Below, piece by piece: positions 1 through 5,356 of a DNA stretch of 5,356 bases. The position numbers were made by a program, and so were the translations under genes. Under the pieces are notes generated by a model that saw only the letters and a program-made list of their open reading frames with translations, did no database searches and had not been told where the DNA came from. Within the stretch, counting starts at the first letter, position 1. Each line of letters opens with the position of its first letter. Source of the stretch: FEN-1297 sp046704565 (lineage in GTDB: Bacteria > Bacteroidota > Ignavibacteria > Ignavibacteriales > Ignavibacteriaceae); contig JBJKRP010000422.1 in assembly GCA_046704565.1 (NCBI GenBank), positions 1-5,356 on the forward strand. The letters run 5' to 3'.

Positions 1-1176
1 CCCGACATTCTCTATTTCGACGAACACGCGGGCGATTCCCAAGTGGACTTGGGCGTTCACATGGGATTGGGTTTTCTCGCGCCACAACTGGCCGCCAATT
101 ACTACAACAAATCCTTGCAGTGGAATCATGGGAAAATGGACGTGGTGCTCAACCTTAAAGGTGTGGGCGGGCGTTACGATAGTTTCCAGGACCATCCGGA
201 GTTGATTCCCTTTGTTGAACGTTCGCTGGTCAGGAGCACTGAGGCAATCATCGAGCCGCAAATTTCCGCCTATCCGTTTCAGACCGAGACCACCAGTGGT
301 GAGTGGCACTATAAGAAGGGACAGCATTATTTGGATGCCGGGACGATTATCCGGTTGCTGATGGAAAACGTCTCACGCAACGGGAGTTTACTGCTCAATA
401 TCAGCATGCATGGCGCAGGCAATCTGGACCCGGAGGCAATCCGCATTTGCAGGGACGTGGGTATATGGCTGGAAGTTAATGGCGATGCGGTCTACGCCTC
501 GCGTCCTTTTGAAGTCTCCGAGGAAAATGAAAACGCAGTCTGCTATACACGCAACAACGGCAAAGTCTATGCTGTACTGTTAGATTGGAGTGGCGGACCA
601 ATTACTCTTAAGGCTTTGCATGCCGGCGGGGCAACCCTGGGTAAAGTATCCAAGGTTGAAATGCTCGGTTCAGATGTACAAATGAAGTTTGTACAAAACG
701 GACAGGGCTTAACAGTGACGCCTGCTGATCCGGTACCGCCGCTGCCGGGAATCAAAGATAAACTGCTGGCTTCCAAATGCCGGGTTTTGTGTATCACTCA
801 TGACAAAGGCTGGTTCAATGATGACGATCCCGGTGCAACATATCCCGGATGGTTTCGCCGCTGCAACCTGGGTACCGGCGATTACAACAACGACCTGACG
901 ATAAGCGACACTCCGGGTAATGTCTGGAGCTGTTCATTCAGTGGCAGTAAAGTTTCTGTGGTCGCTCCTAAGGAAGCTGGAATGGGAAAGATCGGGGTTA
1001 AAATTGATGGCAAGCTCCGTGCAACAGTGAATCTATCCACAACAGGCTCGCGCAAAGCCCAACAGGTTGTATATAAAATATCCGATCTTAAACCGGGCAA
1101 ACATACAATTAGCATAGTCGATAGAGGTCCCGGCAAGGTGGCTATTGATGCTATAATTGTTGGAGGAAAGCATTAG
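1..1176 (+). CDS. GH29 alpha-L-fucosidase, C-terminal part (5' end outside window)
   Basis: This would be an exo-acting enzyme that removes terminal alpha-L-fucose from glycans by a retaining mechanism, probably after export. The frame is open from base 1, and 391 residues are visible. A complete GH29 protein usually has roughly 200 or more further residues upstream, with any signal peptide. Visible residues 1-8 read PDILYFDE, which matches the family strand carrying the nucleophile, so Asp7 is the likely nucleophile. Next come a YYN segment (about 34-36), FQTETTSGEWHY (93-104, equivalent to the family W-Q/E-T-D-T-x-x-G-x-W segment), NGSLLLNI (127-134) and VNGDAVYASRPF (159-170), which closes the barrel domain. 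Residues about 172-242 fit the usual C-terminal beta-sandwich. Residues about 260-389 form an additional beta-rich module ending in a 'PGKHTISI...VAIDAIIV' pattern, as in carbohydrate-binding-like modules. The acid/base residue cannot be assigned by eye. G+C is distinctly higher than in the downstream genes. Family assignment is strong; the exact fucosyl linkage is unknown. Confidence 0.9.
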   Translation, partial: PDILYFDEHAGDSQVDLGVHMGLGFLAPQLAANYYNKSLQWNHGKMDVVLNLKGVGGRYDSFQDHPELIPFVERSLVRSTEAIIEPQISAYPFQTETTSGEWHYKKGQHYLDAGTIIRLLMENVSRNGSLLLNISMHGAGNLDPEAIRICRDVGIWLEVNGDAVYASRPFEVSEENENAVCYTRNNGKVYAVLLDWSGGPITLKALHAGGATLGKVSKVEMLGSDVQMKFVQNGQGLTVTPADPVPPLPGIKDKLLASKCRVLCITHDKGWFNDDDPGATYPGWFRRCNLGTGDYNNDLTISDTPGNVWSCSFSGSKVSVVAPKEAGMGKIGVKIDGKLRATVNLSTTGSRKAQQVVYKISDLKPGKHTISIVDRGPGKVAIDAIIVGGKH

Positions 1177-1292
1177 GAAGACTGGGTATGCTGCTTAAAA
1201 AATTAGTGGACTTAAATAAATTAAAAAATGAAGCACGGAAGAGATGATGATTTACGCCGGCACAATGTTCAGGAATGATAACCGTTGCTTTC

Positions 1293-1316
1293 TTCTGATT
1301 ATGCCTAACGTCAGAA
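1293..1316. other. Weak inverted repeat in the intergenic gap
   Basis: TTCTGA at 1293-1298 is the exact reverse complement of TCAGAA at 1311-1316, with a 12-base loop between them. The stem is only six pairs (one more G-T wobble is possible) and no T-run follows, so it is a poor intrinsic terminator. It lies 28 bases upstream of the downstream ATG, where an operator or 5'-leader hairpin could sit, but chance occurrence is likely. The rest of the 168-base gap (1177-1344) is AT-rich, with no clear -35/-10 pair and no Bacteroidota-type TAnnTTTG box. Confidence 0.2.
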
Positions 1317-1334
1317 TTGTAAGTAAACATTATT

Positions 1335-1338
1335 GGAG
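1335..1338 (+). promoter_or_regulatory. Ribosome binding site that decides the start of the DUF4038 gene
   Basis: GGAG at 1335-1338 lies six bases before ATG 1345. The frame is also open from a TTG at 1333, but that codon overlaps this Shine-Dalgarno site and would add four residues before the hydrophobic signal sequence. The ATG at 1345 is therefore the better start. Confidence 0.7.
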
Positions 1339-1344
1339 ATTAAA

Positions 1345-2862
1345 ATGAGGATTAAAATTGTCTTACTATTATTACTCTTTTTCGGCTGTGCACTATACGG
1401 TCAGGTGAATATTGAAAAATGGGAAGTCTTTGAATTAACCTTGAAGGGACCAGCAGATGGTAATCCGTTTAAAGATGTTAAATTATCCGGTAGTTTTATT
1501 GAAGATAACGATACCATCTCTGTCCCGGGCTTTTACGATGGAGATGGCATTTATAAGATAAGATTTATGCCGTCACAAGAAGGGCAATGGAGTTATGTTA
1601 CAAACAGTAATGTAAAAAGCCTGGATAATAAAAAGGGAAGTTTTGTTTGTATTCCTCCTCAAAAAAATAATCACGGACCGGTAGCAGTAGAGGATACGTT
1701 TTATTTTGCTTATGCAGATGGAACGCCCTACTATCCGTTCGGAACGACGTGCTATGCCTGGGTACATCAAGGCGACAGCTTAGCCGGGGTAACGCTTAAG
1801 ACGTTATCAAAAGGTTATTTTAATAAAATACGCATGTGCATTTTTCCTAAGAGCTACGACTGGAACCACAATGAACCGGTATATTATCCATTTAAAGGAA
1901 CGCCTTTAACAAATTGGGACTTCAGCAGGCTGAATCCTGCATTTTTCAGAAACATCGAAAGAAGAATAAAGCAGCTTGACTCCTTAGGAATCCAAGCAGA
2001 CTTAATCGTTTTCCATCCATATGATAGATGGGGCTTCAGCAGAATGAACAGGGCGACCGATGATATGTACATTAAATATATAATCGCACGGTTTGCCGCT
2101 TACAAAAATGTTTGGTGGTGCATGGCTAATGAGTATGATTTTATGAAAGAAAAAACACTCAACGACTGGAACCATTATATCAAACTGTTTGCTGAAGAAG
2201 ATAAATTTCATCACCTCTTAAGTATCCATAACGGAGTTAAACTGTTCGATTATTCAAATCCGCTGATTACTCATGCATGTATTCAAAGCGAAGACACATA
2301 CAAAGCAAAAATATACAGGCAGAGATATAAAAAGCCCATTATCTTTGACGAATGCCGGTATGAAGGAAATATACCGTGGTCGTGGGGTAATTTAACACCT
2401 CAGTCAATGACCGAAAAATTCTGGAGAGCCGTTACTAACGGCGGGTATGCCGGGCATGGAGAAACTTATGTTACCGAAAATCCTGTAAAGTTTCCTGAGC
2501 AATCATCTGATGTTTTATGGTGGTCGAAAGGCGGTGTATTAAGAGGGAAGAGTCCTGAGAGAATAAAATTCCTTCGTAAAATTTTAGAAGCCGCTCCGGC
2601 TCATTTAAAACCGATCCCTTTGTTTACATGGATGCCCTTTTCTTGTGTGGGCATTGAGGATCAATATTACTTATGTTATTTAAATGATGCTCAGCCGCGC
2701 AGTGTTGTAATTGAGCTTCCAAAAGACTCGTCTTTTAGAGTTGAAATAATCGATACCTGGAACATGACAATCACTCCATTACAAAAAAAGTTTTCCGGGC
2801 GAAGTTTGATAGAGTTGCCTCAAAAGCCATATATAGCTATGAGAATTACAAAACTTAAATAG
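1345..2862 (+). CDS. DUF5060-DUF4038-DUF5605 TIM-barrel glycoside hydrolase, specificity unknown
   Basis: Exported putative glycosidase of 505 residues. The N-terminus is MRIKI, a Leu-rich core, then FFGCALYGQ. This is either a type I signal peptide cut near residue 19-20 or a poor lipobox with Cys15. Residues about 22-95 are a beta-sandwich of the DUF5060 type, with 'VPGFYDGDGIYKIRF' and 'QEGQWSY'. Residues about 113-410 form the DUF4038 (apiosidase-like) barrel: FAYADGTPYYPFGTTCYAW, NKIRMCIFPK, HPYDRWG (224-230), WWCMANEYD with Glu263, and FDECRYEGN with Glu336. HGETY (371-375) and WWSKGG (392-397) complete the barrel. Glu263 and Glu336 fit the acid/base and nucleophile of a clan GH-A-like retaining enzyme; this role is inferred. 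Residues about 428-503 match DUF5605, with IDTWNMT (469-475) and a closing LPQKPYIAMR. The domain order is the usual one for this family and nothing is missing. The substrate is not known: DUF4038 is shared with GH140 apiosidases, but the flanking domains differ. It lies 50 bases before the GH95 gene, probably in the same operon. Confidence 0.88.
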   Translation: MRIKIVLLLLLFFGCALYGQVNIEKWEVFELTLKGPADGNPFKDVKLSGSFIEDNDTISVPGFYDGDGIYKIRFMPSQEGQWSYVTNSNVKSLDNKKGSFVCIPPQKNNHGPVAVEDTFYFAYADGTPYYPFGTTCYAWVHQGDSLAGVTLKTLSKGYFNKIRMCIFPKSYDWNHNEPVYYPFKGTPLTNWDFSRLNPAFFRNIERRIKQLDSLGIQADLIVFHPYDRWGFSRMNRATDDMYIKYIIARFAAYKNVWWCMANEYDFMKEKTLNDWNHYIKLFAEEDKFHHLLSIHNGVKLFDYSNPLITHACIQSEDTYKAKIYRQRYKKPIIFDECRYEGNIPWSWGNLTPQSMTEKFWRAVTNGGYAGHGETYVTENPVKFPEQSSDVLWWSKGGVLRGKSPERIKFLRKILEAAPAHLKPIPLFTWMPFSCVGIEDQYYLCYLNDAQPRSVVIELPKDSSFRVEIIDTWNMTITPLQKKFSGRSLIELPQKPYIAMRITKLK

Positions 2863-2900
2863 TTGAATTGAAGATTATAATATTTTAAAATCATAAATAA

Positions 2901-2904
2901 AGAG
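2901..2904 (+). promoter_or_regulatory. Weak ribosome binding site of the GH95 gene
   Basis: AGAG at 2901-2904 is eight bases before ATG 2913, inside an AT-rich 50-base spacer (2863-2912). The match is weak but correctly placed. The spacer shows no clear terminator or promoter, so read-through from the upstream gene is likely. Confidence 0.4.
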
Positions 2905-2912
2905 ATAATCAA

Positions 2913-5288
2913 ATGAAGAACTATTTGAATAAAACACTGTTGGTATACTGTACCATACTTATAAGTTTATTATCTGTACAAACATATTGTAAATCAGAGG
3001 GGCAAAGTACTTTAGTAAATTCCAGAAGAGATATGGTCCTTTGGTATAAACAGCCGGGAGTAAAATGGCTTGAAGGTATGCCGATAGGAAACGGCTATAT
3101 GGGCGCTATGGTATTCGGCAGAATTAAGGACGAAAGAATTGCGCTGAATGAAGGAACATTTTGGTCCGGTCGTCCCCATGATTATACAAACCCAAACGGT
3201 TATAAATATTTTCCTAAGATGCGCGATCTCGTTTTTGCAGGTAAGTATAAAGAAGCTGAGAAAATGGCTAATGAACATTTCTTTGGCATTCCTCCTAACC
3301 AGCAGGCATTTCAACCTCTCGGCGATCTAATGCTTCATTTTAAAAATAAGGGAAATGCAACGGATTATTATCGTGAATTAGATATGGAAACCGGGATTGT
3401 AAAAATTACTTATAAAATTGGCGATGCTGAATTTACAAGGGAAATTTTCATGTCGTATCCCGACCATGTTATGGTAGTTCGTCTTACATGCAATAAACCA
3501 AACATGATTTCGTTCGAGGCAGGATTTAGAAGCCATTATTTGGAAAATGTTTCTGCTGTGCCTGGCAAACTAATCATGAAGGGAATCTGGCATGGTCCCC
3601 TTCCGAAAAATGCGCTTAGCTCGCTCATTGCCGATGTTAAAGGAACCGGGTTAAGATTTCAGGCTACGCTTCTTGCGCTTCCGGAAAATGGAGAGCAGAG
3701 TGTCAGCGATACAAATCTAATTATTAACAATGCCAATTCCGTAACATTAATATTAACAGCCGCTACCAGCTTTAAAAACTATAAAGATATTAGCGGAAAC
3801 CCGGCATTAAAATGTGAAAAGATATTAAGTAAACTTCCGAGTAAAGATTACAATGTACTGCTTAAAGACCATGAAAATGATTTCTGTCGATTAATGAATA
3901 GGGTACATCTTACTATCGGCGATTCATCGATGGATAAAATACCTACCGATGAACGGCTTAAACTTGTTAAAGCGGGTGGAACGGATATCGAACTTATATC
4001 AAAGATATTTCAGTTCGGCAGGTACATGCTGGTATCAAGCAGCAGGAAGGGAGGTCAGCCCGCAAACCTTCAGGGAATATGGGATGAAGATCAATCGCCG
4101 CCGTGGGGAAGTAAGTATACTACCAACATTAATGTTGAAATGAATTATTGGCCCGTCGAAGTTTGTAATTTGAGTGAATGTCACCTTCCGTTATTCGATG
4201 CAATTAAAGATCTCGCCGTAACAGGTTCTGAAACCGCCAAAGTTGAATATGACTGCCGCGGATGGGTATGTCATCATAACTTTGATCTTTGGAGGGGAAC
4301 GGCTCCGGTTGATGCTGCGCGTTATGGAATGTGGCCCGTTGGCGGTGCCTGGCTGTGCCGGGGTATATGGGAACATTATCTTTTTACAGGCGACAAGAAA
4401 TTTCTTAAAGAGTATTATCCTATTATGAAAGGCTCCGCCCAATTTTTAATGGATTTGATGGTTATGGATCCGAAATATAAATGGCTGGTAATCCCGGTGT
4501 CGATGTCGCCTGAGCAGGGATTCTTTCCTTACCCGGGAAGCGAAGAATGTTTCTTATCGCCGTCCACCACGATGGATATTGGAATTATTAGAGATCTGTT
4601 CCCGCACTGTATTGAAGCAGAGAAGATACTGAATACTGATAAAGAGTTCGGAAAAAAATTAAAGGAAGCGCTGAAGAAAATTCCTCCGTATCAAATAGGC
4701 AAGGACGGATGGCTCCAGGTTTGGCTTGAAGATTGGCGAAGAGGACCGGAAGGACATAACATTTCCGCCAACTTCGGATTTTTCCCGGGCAGTTCAATTA
4801 CGTTGCGCGGCACACCGAAGCTTGCTGATGCAATACGGAAATGGCTTGAGCCGCGTCGCGGAAACGGTGGATGGATCTTTGCGTGGGATATATGCGATTG
4901 GGCTCGCCTGGAAGATAGAGCAAAGACAGATACATTAATAAAAAGATTCGAGGGCGGCAATCTGGCTCCAAATCTTCATAATACCGGTCACAACCAATCG
5001 GATGCAAATTTTGGATTTACTGCTGCAGTTGCTGAGTGTCTTATCCAAAGCCAAACTGGCGAAATAAATTTATTAGCCGCTTTACCCTATAGCTGGAAAA
5101 ACGGATCGGTAACAGGCTTAAAAGCCCGCGGCGGATTTGAAGTAAATATAAGCTGGAAAAACGGGAAGCGTAGTACGTGTGAAATAAAATCATTACTCGG
5201 TAATCCATGCGTTGTTCGCTATGGTGAAAAGACCAAAACGTATAACATTAAAGCTGGTGAATCAATAAGAATTAACGGATATATTTAA
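2913..5288 (+). CDS. GH95 alpha-L-fucosidase / alpha-L-galactosidase
   Basis: Exported inverting exo-glycosidase of 791 residues, normal length for GH95. Family members remove terminal alpha-1,2-L-fucose or, in some, alpha-L-galactose. Residues 1 to about 27 are a signal peptide (MKNYLNK, then a hydrophobic core); the cleavage site is unclear. The N-terminal beta-sandwich (about 40-300) carries PIGNGYMGAM (57-66), LNEGTFWSGRPHD (78-90) and FQPLGDL (133-139). The (alpha/alpha)6 barrel carries PANLQGIWDE (383-392), WGSKYTTNINVEMNYWP (398-414), HHNFDLWRGTAPVD (454-467), MSPEQGF (531-537), GHNISANFGFFPG (614-626) and SDANFG (696-701). By comparison with Bifidobacterium AfcA as I recall it, Asn405 and Asn407 activate the water, Glu534 is the general acid and Asp697 the base; all four are present. 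The C-terminal beta-sandwich ends with the usual SWKNG-GLKARGGF pattern. Oddities: Thr403 where AfcA has His, and DANFG where DGNFG is common. Thr403 leaves fucose versus L-galactose specificity open. Confidence 0.93.
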   Translation: MKNYLNKTLLVYCTILISLLSVQTYCKSEGQSTLVNSRRDMVLWYKQPGVKWLEGMPIGNGYMGAMVFGRIKDERIALNEGTFWSGRPHDYTNPNGYKYFPKMRDLVFAGKYKEAEKMANEHFFGIPPNQQAFQPLGDLMLHFKNKGNATDYYRELDMETGIVKITYKIGDAEFTREIFMSYPDHVMVVRLTCNKPNMISFEAGFRSHYLENVSAVPGKLIMKGIWHGPLPKNALSSLIADVKGTGLRFQATLLALPENGEQSVSDTNLIINNANSVTLILTAATSFKNYKDISGNPALKCEKILSKLPSKDYNVLLKDHENDFCRLMNRVHLTIGDSSMDKIPTDERLKLVKAGGTDIELISKIFQFGRYMLVSSSRKGGQPANLQGIWDEDQSPPWGSKYTTNINVEMNYWPVEVCNLSECHLPLFDAIKDLAVTGSETAKVEYDCRGWVCHHNFDLWRGTAPVDAARYGMWPVGGAWLCRGIWEHYLFTGDKKFLKEYYPIMKGSAQFLMDLMVMDPKYKWLVIPVSMSPEQGFFPYPGSEECFLSPSTTMDIGIIRDLFPHCIEAEKILNTDKEFGKKLKEALKKIPPYQIGKDGWLQVWLEDWRRGPEGHNISANFGFFPGSSITLRGTPKLADAIRKWLEPRRGNGGWIFAWDICDWARLEDRAKTDTLIKRFEGGNLAPNLHNTGHNQSDANFGFTAAVAECLIQSQTGEINLLAALPYSWKNGSVTGLKARGGFEVNISWKNGKRSTCEIKSLLGNPCVVRYGEKTKTYNIKAGESIRINGYI

Positions 5289-5295
5289 TTTTAAA

Positions 5296-5300
5296 GAGGA
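5296..5300 (+). promoter_or_regulatory. Ribosome binding site of the fourth gene
   Basis: GAGGA at 5296-5300, within AAAGAGGAAAG, is seven bases upstream of ATG 5308. It is the best Shine-Dalgarno match in the window and supports a real start here. It follows the GH95 stop by seven bases, so the two genes are probably cotranscribed. Confidence 0.65.
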
Positions 5301-5307
5301 AAGAATC

Positions 5308-5356
5308 ATGATGTTTTTATTACAAAAAAAATTTAGCAGCGTGCTCTGTATTTTAG
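5308..5356 (+). CDS. Start of a further gene, probably exported protein (3' end outside window)
   Basis: Sixteen codons are visible before the window ends, starting MMFLLQKKFSSVLCIL, with the frame still open. Two basic residues followed by a hydrophobic run ending in VLCIL look like the beginning of a signal peptide, though too little is seen to be certain. ATG 5308 and ATG 5311 are both possible starts; the ribosome binding site at 5296-5300 fits either, with spacing of 7 or 10 bases. The gap after the GH95 stop is 19 bases, so this gene is likely in the same operon, and another glycan-degrading enzyme would be expected. The product cannot be identified. Confidence 0.6.
   Translation, partial: MMFLLQKKFSSVLCIL

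Noticed and set aside
882..1136. Open frames on the minus strand inside the GH29 gene, and similar ones opposite the other genes
   Set aside because: They lie wholly within strongly supported coding regions, show no protein motifs and no ribosome binding sites, and are shadows of the real genes.
1188..1247. A 19-codon open frame (ATG 1188 to TGA 1245-1247) with AGGAAG seven bases upstream
   Set aside because: It is too short, Lys/Leu-rich as AT-rich DNA would encode by chance, and has no recognisable motif. The AGGAAG overlaps the GH29 stop codon region. There is no support beyond spacing.
1304..1310. GCCTAAC, which fits the RYYYAAC end of an integron attC site
   Set aside because: No matching GTTRRRY partner of the GTTAGGC type lies within the following 150 bases, and there is no integrase or cassette layout. 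A single seven-base match is expected by chance.
2863..2912. AT-rich partial palindrome in the spacer before the GH95 gene
   Set aside because: The pairing is only A-T and imperfect (GATT...AATC ends around a TTTTAAAA core), with no G-C stem or T-run, so a terminator or operator call is not supported.
5091..5164. A 14-base direct repeat, AGCTGGAAAAACGG, at 5091-5104 and 5151-5164, 60 bases apart and in frame
   Set aside because: Both copies encode SWKNG in the C-terminal domain of GH95, where repeated W-K-x-G strands are a family feature. It is not a mobile-element or attachment-site repeat.

Overview
The window holds four genes in a row on the plus strand: two complete and two cut by the window edges. 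The three that can be identified are secreted or envelope-type glycoside hydrolases, so this looks like part of a polysaccharide-utilisation cluster. Signal-peptide-like N-termini, the glycan-degrading gene content, moderate G+C and weak-to-moderate Shine-Dalgarno sites suggest a bacterium of the Bacteroidota or a related FCB/PVC lineage. The phylum is an inference; no rRNA or marker gene is present.

Layout. Bases 1-1176: C-terminal part of a GH29 alpha-L-fucosidase, entering the window around the expected nucleophile Asp and ending in an extra beta-sandwich module. Bases 1177-1344: AT-rich gap with one weak hairpin and no recognisable promoter. Bases 1345-2862: complete DUF5060-DUF4038-DUF5605 protein, a TIM-barrel glycosidase of unproven specificity, related in its central domain to GH140 apiosidases. 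Bases 2863-2912: short AT-rich spacer. Bases 2913-5288: complete GH95 enzyme (alpha-L-fucosidase or alpha-L-galactosidase type). Bases 5289-5307: 19-base spacer with a good ribosome binding site. Bases 5308-5356: first 16 codons of a fourth gene, which begins like a signal peptide.

The last three genes are close together and probably share a transcript. The GH29 and GH95 enzymes would remove terminal alpha-L-fucose or L-galactose caps, and the DUF4038 enzyme would cut a linkage that cannot be named from sequence. The target would be a fucose/L-galactose-decorated plant or algal glycan. The GH29 gene is clearly richer in G+C (about 50-58% in sampled 60-base lines) than the genes after it (about 32-53%, mean near 40%), so the cluster may be mosaic.

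I do not see a wholly new kind of system (no CRISPR array, RNA gene, mobile element or phage gene). The most interesting points are the GH95 active-site variant, the uncharacterised DUF4038 enzyme beside it, and the composition break.
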